A stretch of 45,490 bases of DNA from Candidatus Planktophila sp. (lineage in GTDB: Bacteria; Actinomycetota; Actinomycetes; Nanopelagicales; Nanopelagicaceae), in assembly GCA_013205535.1 (NCBI GenBank), contig JABMMN010000060.1:1-45490 (forward strand). Direction: 5' to 3'. Every line of letters begins with the position of its first letter. Position 1 is the first letter of the stretch. The notes beneath the pieces are model-generated. The model searched no databases and had not been told where the DNA came from. It saw only the letters and a program-made list of their open reading frames with translations. Both the position numbers and the translations under genes were made by a program. Below are positions 28,556 to 38,025 of the stretch, piece by piece.

Positions 28556-30661
28556 GTGTTTGAGAGACTAGGTAGATTCATTGTCAGAAATAGCAGACTA
28601 ACCCTCACGCTATTCCTGTTGGGCACAATCGCAGCAGGTGCTATCGGCTTCCAAGCATTCGGACGTCTCGATAGTGGTGGCTACTCTGACAAGGGTAGCG
28701 AGTCCTACAAGGCCACGGATTACATAATCAATAAATTCAAAGTTCAAGAGCCTGTTGTGACATTAGTTGTGGACTCGACATCAAGTGTGGATGATCCAGT
28801 GGTAAGTGTAAAAGGTATCGCCCTTGAAAGAGAAGTTCGTGCAATCAAAGGGGTTACTAAGACGTATTCATATTGGTCAACAGGTGGTGCCCCATCAATG
28901 AAATCACGAGACGGGAAAGCCTCATTTATTCTTGTGTACGCCGATTTCAAAGCCGATGATTGGGATGGATTCAGCGCACTTGGTGCGCAGATTCAAAAAA
29001 GCTTTGATGGTGAATATCAAGGCTTACAGGTCTATGCCGGCGGAGCCGGAGTCATCACTCATGCAATCAATAAGCGAATCGAAAAAGACCTTGTTCTGGC
29101 CGAATCAATCGCCATACCTCTGACATTTCTTTTATTGATGTTCGTATTTGGAGCATTAGTCGCATCGGTGATGCCTTTATTCGTCGGGATCACGGCGATT
29201 TTGGGCTCCTTCTTCTTGATATTTCTTTTGAGTCACTTCACCAATGTCAGTGTCTTTGCTCTCAACCTCATTACTGGCCTGGGTTTGGGCCTTGGAATCG
29301 ATTACGCCTTGCTTATGGTGAATCGTTTTCGTGAGGAGCTTCACCATGGAAAGAGCGTTGAGGAATCAGTCGTCACGACCGTTGCAACTGCAGGTAAAAC
29401 CGTCTTCTATTCAGGATTGACTGTTCTGGTCACGATGGCCTCTCTGCTTTTCTTTCCACTAGATTTCCTAAAATCATTTGGCTATGCAGGAATCGCCGTC
29501 ATCTCTCTTGCCATTATTGGTGCAGTCCTTGCTCTTCCAGCCTTACTTGCGATTCTGGGTGAAAGAGTAGATAAAGGTGTTGTTCGACGTGGTGCAATTA
29601 CGCCGAAGGAGGATGGTCGCTGGGCGGGCACTGCCCGCGCGGTAATGCATAGACCGTTACCAGTCGTGATCGCATCTCTTCTCGTGCTGGGCATCATGGC
29701 AGCGCCAGTTCTCAACATTGCATTTGCACAGGTCGATTCACGTGTTTTACCCGCATCTGATCGAGCAGCCTTATCTTCAAGCGTTATCGAGACTCGCTTC
29801 GATGGGCTAGTTGGTAGCCCTATCGAGGTAGTAGTCCCAAAAGGCGTAGGTCGAGAGGATCAGATCACTTCATTTCTTTCCAAGGTCAGAGATATTGATG
29901 GAATCGTGCGAGTGGGATCCTTCGAGGTTTTTGGAGAGGATATTCGAGTTCAAGTTATCTCCTCCCTTGCATCACGCAGCACAGCATCAGAGAGAGTCAT
30001 CCATGAAATTCGTGCATTAGAGCGACCAGAAGGAACGTTGATTGGTGGCTCTGCCGCCGATTTCACCGACTCACAGGATGGAATCGCAGACAAACTTCCG
30101 CTGGCACTTGGCTGGATTGCATTGACTGTTCTGATTTTGATCTTTATCTTCACAGGCTCCATAATTCTGCCGATCAAAGCCATAATTCTCAATGGACTTT
30201 CACTGTGTGCCACACTCGGTGCAATCACCTGGATCTTCATCAATGGACATCTCAAATGGCTTGTCGGTGACTTTACTGTCACGGGTACCCTCGATACGGG
30301 CACGGTGATCCTGGTGGCTGTAGTCGTCTTTGGTCTATCAATGGACTACGAACTATTTCTGCTATCACGCATACGCGAAGAGCATCTTGCAGGAAAATCA
30401 AATGTTGAATCTGTGGCCGTTGGATTGCAGCGCTCGGCTAGGATTATTACCGCCGCTGCGGTCTTGCTAGCAGTTGTCTTCGCAACTTTTATCACTAGTG
30501 GGGTTACATCGATCAAAATGCTTGGCTTTGGAGTCGCCTTGGCGGTTCTACTTGATGCCACAATTGTGCGAGCGTTGTTGGTCCCAGCACTCATGCGTTT
30601 ATTTGGTGAAAGCAACTGGTGGGCACCGAAGGCGCTGCGGCGCTTCACCCTGAAGCATTAA
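28556..30661 (+). CDS. MMPL/RND-family transporter
   Basis: 701 aa, two MMPL modules: 'LITGLGLGLGIDYALLMVNRFREEL', 'VVVFGLSMDYELFLLSRIREE'; GTG start preceded by AGGAG. Confidence 0.93.
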   Translation: MFERLGRFIVRNSRLTLTLFLLGTIAAGAIGFQAFGRLDSGGYSDKGSESYKATDYIINKFKVQEPVVTLVVDSTSSVDDPVVSVKGIALEREVRAIKGVTKTYSYWSTGGAPSMKSRDGKASFILVYADFKADDWDGFSALGAQIQKSFDGEYQGLQVYAGGAGVITHAINKRIEKDLVLAESIAIPLTFLLLMFVFGALVASVMPLFVGITAILGSFFLIFLLSHFTNVSVFALNLITGLGLGLGIDYALLMVNRFREELHHGKSVEESVVTTVATAGKTVFYSGLTVLVTMASLLFFPLDFLKSFGYAGIAVISLAIIGAVLALPALLAILGERVDKGVVRRGAITPKEDGRWAGTARAVMHRPLPVVIASLLVLGIMAAPVLNIAFAQVDSRVLPASDRAALSSSVIETRFDGLVGSPIEVVVPKGVGREDQITSFLSKVRDIDGIVRVGSFEVFGEDIRVQVISSLASRSTASERVIHEIRALERPEGTLIGGSAADFTDSQDGIADKLPLALGWIALTVLILIFIFTGSIILPIKAIILNGLSLCATLGAITWIFINGHLKWLVGDFTVTGTLDTGTVILVAVVVFGLSMDYELFLLSRIREEHLAGKSNVESVAVGLQRSARIITAAAVLLAVVFATFITSGVTSIKMLGFGVALAVLLDATIVRALLVPALMRLFGESNWWAPKALRRFTLKH

Positions 30662-30684
30662 AGACTTGAAGCATTAAAAAATCG

Positions 30685-30757
30685 TGTCCTCGGCGGGAGT
30701 TGAACCTGCGACCTACCGCTTAGGAGGCGGTTGCTCTATCCACTGAGCTACGAGGAC
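30685..30757 (-). tRNA. tRNA-Arg(CCU)
   Basis: Minus strand GTCCTCG-TA-GCTCAGTGGATAGAGC-A-ACCGC-CTCCTAA-GCGGT...CGAGGAC-A; anticodon CCT. Confidence 0.96.
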
Positions 30758-30809
30758 CTATGAAGTTCTAATCCTGCCATGAATTTAGGCTCGGGATAGA
30801 CTCTCTGTA

Positions 30810-32477
30810 ATGAAGAACTCCTTTGACGTTGTGATCATCGGTTCTGGCTTTGGCGGATCGGTCTCTGCGCTGCGTCTGCGTGAAAAGGGTTATAGCGTCG
30901 CAGTACTCGAGGCAGGACGACGCTTTCGCGATAAGGATTTTCCAAAGACATCGTGGCGCTTGCGCAAATTTCTCTACGCCCCTGTGATTGGTTGTTATGG
31001 AATCCAACGTATCCATGTTCTTCCAGATGTTCTGATCCTGGCAGGTGCAGGAGTCGGTGGGGGCTCACTTGTCTATGCAAACACTCTCTATCAACCAGGT
31101 GATGAGTATTTTAAAGACCCACAGTGGGCCTCGATAACCGATTGGAAATCAGAGTTAGCACCATGGTACGACCAGGCCCGTCGCATGTTAGGTGTTGCTC
31201 AGAATCCATATTTTTCACCCAGTGATCAAGCGATGAAAGAGGTCGCAGATGAGATGGGTGTCGGGCACACATTCAAAATGGCCGATCTTGGAATTTATTT
31301 TGGCGATGGTAAAGGTGTCCCAGCCAAAGATCCATACTTTGGTGGCGTTGGCCCAGATCGAGTTGGCTGCCAACAATGTGGTGCGTGTATGACCGGATGT
31401 CAATTCAATGCGAAAAATACTCTGCCAAAAAACTACCTTGGGTTGGCCGAGTCTGCGGGTGCGAAGGTTTTCCCGATGACCACCGTCAAATCATTCTCAC
31501 ACAATGCTGATGGTCTTTGGGAGATCCTAGCGGTCAAGAGCAATGATCCATTTGCTAGCATCATTAGATTTGAGGCCAAGCAAGTTATTGTTGCCGCTGG
31601 TACATACAACACACAAAAACTTCTGCATAAGATGAAGGTAAAGTCCCTGCCTAAATTATCCAATCATCTCGGCCAGCTCTCTCGAACGAACAGTGAGGCG
31701 CTTACTGGTGCCATGATGCCAAATACCGATATTGATTTCAGCGCTGGAAGTGCGATCACATCATCATTCTTTCCCGATGAGCACACTCATATTGAGCCGG
31801 TCAGATATGGGAAAGGCAGTAACTTCATGGGCTTACTCCAGACCATAATGACCGATGGATATGGCTCCAAGGGGCGCAGGAAGCATTGGCTGCGCCAGTT
31901 CATCGCTAACCCAACTCTTCTTGGAAAGATTCTGAATGTGCGCCGTTGGAGTCAGCGCACTGTCATTGCACTCACGATGCAGAACGTGGACTCATCTGTG
32001 ACTGTAAGTGGAAAACGTGGTCTGTTTGGGTGGCATTTGACATCCACTAATGATTTATCAAAGCCAAATGCCACATATATCCCTGCCGCCAATGAGGTCG
32101 TACGACGTATCGCAGATAAATATGGAGGTATCGCAGGGGGTCACGTCGGTGACCTTATTGATGCACCCTTTACCGCTCATTTTGTCGGTGGATGCGTGAT
32201 TGGAGATAGCCCCGATCATGGCGTGATCGATCCATATCATCGCGTTTATAACTATCCAACTCTGCATATCGTCGATGGTTCAACAATCACTGCAAACCTT
32301 GGAGTCAATCCATCACTCACCATCACCGCACAGGCCGAGCGCGCCCTGTCCATGTGGCCTAATAATGGTGATGCGGATTTGCGTCCGCAGCAGAGCGCAC
32401 CGTATCGACGTATCTCCGCCATTGCTCCTCATCAACCCTTCGTGCCAGCTCACGCGATCGGTGCACTGAGAGTTTGA
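30810..32477 (+). CDS. GMC-family FAD oxidoreductase (cholesterol-oxidase/ChoD-like)
   Basis: 'DVVIIGSGFGGSVSALRLREKGYSVAVLEAG', 'GCQQCGACMTGCQFNAKNTLPKNYL', C-terminal 'LHIVDGSTITANLGVNPSLTITAQAERA'. Confidence 0.92.
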   Translation: MKNSFDVVIIGSGFGGSVSALRLREKGYSVAVLEAGRRFRDKDFPKTSWRLRKFLYAPVIGCYGIQRIHVLPDVLILAGAGVGGGSLVYANTLYQPGDEYFKDPQWASITDWKSELAPWYDQARRMLGVAQNPYFSPSDQAMKEVADEMGVGHTFKMADLGIYFGDGKGVPAKDPYFGGVGPDRVGCQQCGACMTGCQFNAKNTLPKNYLGLAESAGAKVFPMTTVKSFSHNADGLWEILAVKSNDPFASIIRFEAKQVIVAAGTYNTQKLLHKMKVKSLPKLSNHLGQLSRTNSEALTGAMMPNTDIDFSAGSAITSSFFPDEHTHIEPVRYGKGSNFMGLLQTIMTDGYGSKGRRKHWLRQFIANPTLLGKILNVRRWSQRTVIALTMQNVDSSVTVSGKRGLFGWHLTSTNDLSKPNATYIPAANEVVRRIADKYGGIAGGHVGDLIDAPFTAHFVGGCVIGDSPDHGVIDPYHRVYNYPTLHIVDGSTITANLGVNPSLTITAQAERALSMWPNNGDADLRPQQSAPYRRISAIAPHQPFVPAHAIGALRV

Positions 32478-32487
32478 AAAGAGCGTA

Positions 32488-33255
32488 ATGGAATCCTGGG
32501 CGTTAGTGACCGGTGCGACTGTAGGAATTGGTGAGAGCTTCGCCCGCCTGCTTGCATCCAAAAATTACAATATCATCCTTGTGGCCCGTGATCTATCGCG
32601 CCTGAACGAACGGGCCACTGGGCTTACAACTACCTATGGAGTGCAGACGCTCGTCATACAGGCCGATCTATCCACTGATATCGGATGTGCAACTGTTGAA
32701 AAATATATCGCCGAACATGAGATAGATGTCCTGATCAACAACGCAGGCTTTGGAATCAACAAGGCCTTCACCGTGAGTGAGTTGAAGGATGAGCAGGATC
32801 TCTTTGATGTCCTGGTGCGCACACCGATGCGACTGATGCACGTGGCACTTCCAGGGATGAAGGTGCGTGAGAAAGGAGTTATTGTCAACATCTCATCGGT
32901 TGCAAGTTTTATTGCCGGTGGAAGTTATAGCGCGGCAAAGTCCTATCTCACCGTGCTCTCTGAATCCCTACATACCGAGTTGGCTGGGACGAAGATTCAT
33001 GTCAGCGCACTGTGCCCGGGCTTTACTCGCACCGAGTTTCATCAGCGCGGTCGCATGTCCATGAAGGGTCTACCCTCCTTTATGTGGCTAGATGCCGACA
33101 GGCTCGTCGCAAAAGCCTGGAGTGATGCCCTCAAAGGTCGAGCGATCTCTGTCCCAGGCTGGCAGTACAAAGTATTAACTTTCGTTATAGGTATCGCCCC
33201 ACGGACTTTAGTTCGAAGGCTTGGGATGAGCGTTCGAGTCAAACAACGTCGCTAA
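32488..33255 (+). CDS. Short-chain dehydrogenase/reductase
   Basis: 'ALVTGATVGIGESFARLLA', 'LINNAGFG', 'YSAAKSYL'. Confidence 0.92.
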   Translation: MESWALVTGATVGIGESFARLLASKNYNIILVARDLSRLNERATGLTTTYGVQTLVIQADLSTDIGCATVEKYIAEHEIDVLINNAGFGINKAFTVSELKDEQDLFDVLVRTPMRLMHVALPGMKVREKGVIVNISSVASFIAGGSYSAAKSYLTVLSESLHTELAGTKIHVSALCPGFTRTEFHQRGRMSMKGLPSFMWLDADRLVAKAWSDALKGRAISVPGWQYKVLTFVIGIAPRTLVRRLGMSVRVKQRR

Positions 33256-33363
33256 AGAGCGATATCTAAACTCACAGTGAATTCACTCATCTCCTGGCGA
33301 GTTATCAGCCTTTTCTCAAACTCCCTTGGCTAGTCTTAATTCATTCAACTCGGAGGTTTTCTC

Positions 33364-33972
33364 ATGCGCAAGCTCGCAACGATTTCTATGGCACTCATCG
33401 TCGCTGGTGGGGTGATGATCGCAGCCCCAGCCACGGCTGCGCCGACGATCTCAAATGGTGTCGCATGCAAAAAATCTGGTGCCACAATAAGTCAGTCTGG
33501 TTTCAAATATAAGTGTGGGACTAACCCTCTCTCTACAAGTAAAAAACTAACATGGCTGTCCATTGACTGTCTAACCTCAGCTAACGCCTACCTTAAGGCT
33601 GCCAAAGACGCTGCAGATATCACAATAAAACTTGCCGCTCAAATACCAGTAATTGATCTTGGAATCACAAATGAAAAAGCAGATTTAGCTCTGACTCAGG
33701 CAAAACTTACTCAGACTCAGACAAAACTTACTGAGACTGCGGCAAAACTTGCCGCAGCAAAACTTGATGTAGAAAAGAAGTCACTCACAGCGGCAGTGGC
33801 CTCATGGACAGCGGCAGTGCGTGCATATACAAGTAAAATTAACGCAATCACCTTAAGCATTAAAAAACTTGAATCATCGAGATCAACTGCGACAACTCAG
33901 CCTGCCCTGTTGAAGGCAGATATTGCAAATACAAAGGAAAATGCTAAGTTAATTTGCTCTAAAGGATTCTAA
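33364..33972 (+). CDS. Secreted coiled-coil protein with N-terminal Cys-containing module
   Basis: Signal peptide 'MRKLATISMALIVAGGVMIAAPATAA'; 'GVACKKSGATISQSGFKYKCGTNPLSTSKKLTWLSIDC'; heptad-like 'LTQAKLTQTQTKLTETAAKLAAAKL'. Confidence 0.8.
   Translation: MRKLATISMALIVAGGVMIAAPATAAPTISNGVACKKSGATISQSGFKYKCGTNPLSTSKKLTWLSIDCLTSANAYLKAAKDAADITIKLAAQIPVIDLGITNEKADLALTQAKLTQTQTKLTETAAKLAAAKLDVEKKSLTAAVASWTAAVRAYTSKINAITLSIKKLESSRSTATTQPALLKADIANTKENAKLICSKGF
33697..33759 (+). repeat. Three degenerate 21-bp tandem units inside the coding sequence (7-aa heptads)
   Basis: caggcaaaacttactcagact / cagacaaaacttactgagact / gcggcaaaacttgccgcagca. Confidence 0.75.
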
Positions 33973-33992
33973 ACAAGGAATTACTCTCAAGT

Positions 33993-34027
33993 AAATCCCC
34001 CTTACCTATTTGAGGTGACGGGGATTT
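33993..34027 (+). terminator. Putative intrinsic terminator-like hairpin
   Basis: AAATCCCC ... GGGGATTT 8-bp perfect stem with inner ACCT/AGGT stem, 20 bp after the stop of the 33364 CDS; downstream T-run is weak. Confidence 0.5.
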
Positions 34028-34067
34028 CCCTATTTAATCTTGAAGCATATGTACCTAACTTAAGGAA

Positions 34068-35435
34068 ATGCGCACTAGGCCTCTGCTCTCCATTGGCCCC
34101 ATGCTTTTGATACTCCACCTGCTTTTAACTCTCTCTCCCGCCATGAAAGGGATTTGGAGCGAGCTTTACCTGTATAACGCCATTGCTTTCTGTGCAATTC
34201 TGACCGTGATTAGTGCTCCAAGGATCAATGATCGCTATGCACAACCCTTAATTGCTCTCGCTCTTGCACTGTGGTCGGTTGGCTCCTTACTCTCGAGTCT
34301 CTCCTCATACTTGGTGATTGAGGCACCCACTCAACTGCTCTCAAATATCGCATATCTGCTCTTCTATCCCTTCCTAATCCTGGGCCTACCTCGATTGATA
34401 TCACCCAGCCGCAGGTTCTCAACTCTTGAGGCATTTGATGCCTCGATTGTAGGTCTAGGCCTGACGACTTTGGGAACAGTATTTTTTCTCAATCCCGTTC
34501 TGCCCCACTTCGATGGTGACCTAACCAAGAGTTTTTTTGCCATCATCTATCCCGTTGCTGATGTGATCGTGATTTCACTGAGCTTTACCACTCTTGCTGC
34601 ACAGGGTGTCACAAGACGTGGGTTGGTCCTTGCGATAGGGATCCTCTTCTTTTCTATCACCGACTTCCTCTATCTGTGGATGCACGTCAACAATACTTAT
34701 AGCTTTGGCACTCTCATCGATGATGGCTGGCTTCTGGGACTTATCTTTATCTCGATGAGTCTTTGGGTCCGAGGCTCTGACTCGGCAGATGAAAAAAGTA
34801 TCAGTCCGATCTTCATTACCCTATCTGTCTTTTTGAGTGCCACTCTCCTGGCTCTGATCGCACTTCGCCCAGGATACTTCCCGAACTTTGTGCTGATCCC
34901 AGCGATTGTGACACTGCTTCTGGCCTTTATTCGGATGAGCATCGCACTCAAAGCGGCGAGAAATATCGGTCATGAGCGTATTCTGGCCCACACAGATGAG
35001 TTAACTGGTCTACCCAATCGCCGTAGCTTGATATCAGAGATCGAAAACTTTATGAGCAAAGATGGCTCACTCATGCTCTTAGATCTAGATGGATTCAAAC
35101 CCGTTAACGACACACATGGGCATACAGCTGGAGATAAGGTCCTGCAACAAGTCGCAATGCGCTTTAGTCGAGCGCTCCCGCATGGCGCACTGCTTGCCCG
35201 GTTAGGTGGGGATGAGTTTGGCGTCTTATATGAGGGAAGTTATGAGTCAGCGATGGATGTAGCGCTGGCTCTGCGTGCAACTTTGAGTTACCCGTTTAAT
35301 ATCGAGAGTCAACACATTCACATCGGTGTCAGCATCGGCCTTGCGGCAAATAACGGCGCGCCCGATCTCTTGCGCAGAGCCGATGATGCGATGTATCGCG
35401 CTAAGCGCGAGGGTCTTGGGGTGTGTCGACTTTAA
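34068..35435 (+). CDS. Multi-TM sensor diguanylate cyclase (GGDEF)
   Basis: N-terminal hydrophobic helices; 'HTDELTGLPNRRSLISEIE', 'LLDLDGFKPVNDTHGHTAGDKVL', 'ARLGGDEFGVL'. Confidence 0.92.
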   Translation: MRTRPLLSIGPMLLILHLLLTLSPAMKGIWSELYLYNAIAFCAILTVISAPRINDRYAQPLIALALALWSVGSLLSSLSSYLVIEAPTQLLSNIAYLLFYPFLILGLPRLISPSRRFSTLEAFDASIVGLGLTTLGTVFFLNPVLPHFDGDLTKSFFAIIYPVADVIVISLSFTTLAAQGVTRRGLVLAIGILFFSITDFLYLWMHVNNTYSFGTLIDDGWLLGLIFISMSLWVRGSDSADEKSISPIFITLSVFLSATLLALIALRPGYFPNFVLIPAIVTLLLAFIRMSIALKAARNIGHERILAHTDELTGLPNRRSLISEIENFMSKDGSLMLLDLDGFKPVNDTHGHTAGDKVLQQVAMRFSRALPHGALLARLGGDEFGVLYEGSYESAMDVALALRATLSYPFNIESQHIHIGVSIGLAANNGAPDLLRRADDAMYRAKREGLGVCRL

Positions 35436-36783
35436 TCTCTTTCAACCGTGCCAGTGATTCAAGACGCTCGAGTGCATGATCCACGATTCTCTTTGGATAT
35501 CCCTTGCTATAGCCATCGGCATGTAGCCAGGGTTCGTGAATCTGATCGGCCTTCATATGCGCTAACTCTGGGACGTATTTACGGATGTAGTCACCATGTG
35601 CATCGAAGCGTTTACCTTGATCGATTGGGTTGAAAACTCTGTAATACGGAGAGGCATCGGTTCCAGTCCCAGCCGTCCACTGCCAGCCATGGGCATTTGA
35701 TGCGACATCGTAATCGACCAAATGATCGGCAAAAAAGCGCTCACCTAGCTGCCATTCAAGGTGTAAATCTTTGACGAGAAATGAGGCTACGACCATACGA
35801 GTTCTGTTGTGCATCCAGCCTTCATGCACCAACTGGCGCATCGCAGCATCCACAAAGGGATAGCCGGTTTTGCCCTGCGTCCAGGCTTTGAACTGTGCAC
35901 CGGGTTTGTCATATCGCATCTGGGCAAAGCGAGGTGTGTAGTACTCCTTATCGCTCATTGGATTAGCAAAGAGAACGTCGGCATAAAACTCGCGCCAGGC
36001 GATCTCTTTTCTAAAAGTATCGGCGCCTTTATCCTCACCGAGTCCCTTTAATAGTGTCCGGGGATGGACCTCACCAAACTTTAGGTACGTACTCATCTTT
36101 GATGTTCCATCGATACCTGCAAGATTTCGACTCTCATCATAGGAATCAAGAGCCTTCTTGCTAAATATTTTGAACCTAGCCATAGCTGCTAACTCACCAG
36201 CGGGTGCTATTGATACCCCATCGGGAAGCGGGAAATCAGGAAAGGCGCGGTATTTCTTCTCTGGCTCCACACACTCAAATTTCTTCGGAACCACCGCTGG
36301 TGCGCGCCATCCATGTGTGCGCCATGCTCGATAGAAAGGTGTGTAGACCTTATAAGGGGTTGAATCCGATGGCTTAAGGACTCTGCCAGGTGCGACTGCA
36401 TATGGACTTCCTGTACGAACCAACGTGATACCAGCTACTTCAACTTTTGCATCACGCGCAGCGCCATAGCGCTCATACTCGGCCGAGATGTGCACCTCTT
36501 TGACCTCATATTTTTTGATCAACGCAGATAGGACCTCGACTTGATCTCCCTCAATGATGTGGAGTCGATTACCGAGAGATTCATCGAGTGCACGAAGTGA
36601 TTGGCTCATATAGGCCAATAACTTCTCACCGGCCTGTGCGATCTGCTCTTTGTCTAAAATGAAAAGAGGGATTACCTGCTCTGCCGATTCAATCGCCGCC
36701 AAAAAAGCGGGGTGGTCATTGATTCTCAGGTCGCGACGAAACCACATTATCGAGGTTTTTGCTTTGGCCATAGTCGAATCCAA
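35401..36783 (-). CDS. phrB: Deoxyribodipyrimidine photolyase (CPD class I-like)
   Basis: 'IMWFRRDLRINDHPAF', 'WREFYADVLFANP', 'TGYPFVDAAMRQLVHEGWMHNRTRMVVASFLVKDLHLEWQLGERFFADHLVDYDVASNAHGWQWTAGTGTDASPYYRVFNPI'. Confidence 0.95.
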   Translation of the reverse strand: MDSTMAKAKTSIMWFRRDLRINDHPAFLAAIESAEQVIPLFILDKEQIAQAGEKLLAYMSQSLRALDESLGNRLHIIEGDQVEVLSALIKKYEVKEVHISAEYERYGAARDAKVEVAGITLVRTGSPYAVAPGRVLKPSDSTPYKVYTPFYRAWRTHGWRAPAVVPKKFECVEPEKKYRAFPDFPLPDGVSIAPAGELAAMARFKIFSKKALDSYDESRNLAGIDGTSKMSTYLKFGEVHPRTLLKGLGEDKGADTFRKEIAWREFYADVLFANPMSDKEYYTPRFAQMRYDKPGAQFKAWTQGKTGYPFVDAAMRQLVHEGWMHNRTRMVVASFLVKDLHLEWQLGERFFADHLVDYDVASNAHGWQWTAGTGTDASPYYRVFNPIDQGKRFDAHGDYIRKYVPELAHMKADQIHEPWLHADGYSKGYPKRIVDHALERLESLARLKEIKVDTPQDPRA

Positions 36784-36810
36784 GCATCCTTTACGCCTTC
36801 TTGCACTCCC

Positions 36811-37926
36811 CTAATTATGGAGTTGTTCGACCGTGGCATCCCAACCTGCAACCGACTCGGCCGAGCGAGGCGCCTTGCCGATATAGCGAGCCGATGGACG
36901 GATCAATCTGCCTGTGCGCTTTTGCTCCAAGATGTGTGCAGACCAACCAGCGGTACGCGCGGCTGTAAACATAGATGTAAATAGTGGTGAAGGAACTTGG
37001 GCAAAGTCCAAGATTATCGCCGCCCAGAACTCGACGTTTGTCTCAAGAACGCGATCTGGTTGGCGCTCGTGCAACTCTTTGAGTGCAGCTTTTTCAAGTG
37101 CCTCTGCAACTTCATAACGCGGTGCATTCAACTCTTTTGCCGTGCGGCGCAGCGTACGTGCACGTGGATCCTCGGCGCGATATACACGATGACCAAATCC
37201 CATCAATCGCTCTTTACGATCGAGCAGACCCTTCACATATGCCGTCGCATCTCCAGTCTTCTCAACCTCTTCGATCATGTGTAGAACACGTGAGGGTGCA
37301 CCGCCATGTAATGGACCAGACATCGCACCGATTGCACCTGATAGCGCAGCGGCAACATCTGCACCGGTTGATGCGATCACACGAGCGGTGAATGTTGATG
37401 CGTTCATTCCATGTTCGGCGGCAGAGACGAAGTATGCATCGATTGCTCGCACATGCGCTGGATCGGGCTCTCCACGCCAGCGGATCATCATGCGCTCTAC
37501 GACGGTATGAGCCTTATCGATCTCGTGCTCTGGTATTGGCTTCTCATAAATACCGCGTGCAGCCTGAGCTAGATAAGACAGAACCATGACTGATGCACGT
37601 GCAAGATTGCTCCGCGCTTCGGTATCATCGATATCCAAAAGTGGCTTATATCCCCAAGCTGGTGCCAACATTGAGATCGCTGCCTGCATATCCACACGGA
37701 CATCACCGGAGTGCACTGGAAGCGGAAACTTCTCAGCATTGGGAAGACCTGGATTGAACTCATCATCAACGAGTAATCCCCACACATTTCCAAATGAGAC
37801 TCGGCCTACGAGATCATCGATGTCAACGCCACGGTAGCGAAGGGCGCTACCCTCTTTATCCGGCTCTGCTATCTCAGACTCAAATGCGATAACGCCCTCT
37901 AAGCCAGGCTTGAAATCATCAGACAC
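36811..37926 (-). CDS. Citrate synthase 2
   Basis: 'GLEGVIAFESEIAEPDKEGSALRYRGVDIDDLV', 'GPLHGGAPSRVLHMI', 'MGFGHRVYRAEDPRA'. Confidence 0.94.
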   Translation of the reverse strand: MSDDFKPGLEGVIAFESEIAEPDKEGSALRYRGVDIDDLVGRVSFGNVWGLLVDDEFNPGLPNAEKFPLPVHSGDVRVDMQAAISMLAPAWGYKPLLDIDDTEARSNLARASVMVLSYLAQAARGIYEKPIPEHEIDKAHTVVERMMIRWRGEPDPAHVRAIDAYFVSAAEHGMNASTFTARVIASTGADVAAALSGAIGAMSGPLHGGAPSRVLHMIEEVEKTGDATAYVKGLLDRKERLMGFGHRVYRAEDPRARTLRRTAKELNAPRYEVAEALEKAALKELHERQPDRVLETNVEFWAAIILDFAQVPSPLFTSMFTAARTAGWSAHILEQKRTGRLIRPSARYIGKAPRSAESVAGWDATVEQLHN

Positions 37927-38025
37927 TTTTGGACTCCTTTATCTGCACTGTGCAATAGCCTAATTCTGCACCTTCTATGGGGGTGCTCACGACCATGCGC
38001 TTAAGATGATGCACTTGGGGCGAAA

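Noticed and set aside
30651-30757. att site/genomic island boundary at tRNA-Arg
   Set aside because: No integrase nearby and no second copy of the tRNA 3' end seen; only a short direct repeat reported at low interest.
37975-38020. GTGC...GCAC inverted repeat upstream of pdxH
   Set aside because: Four-base arms are expected by chance; no supporting regulator.
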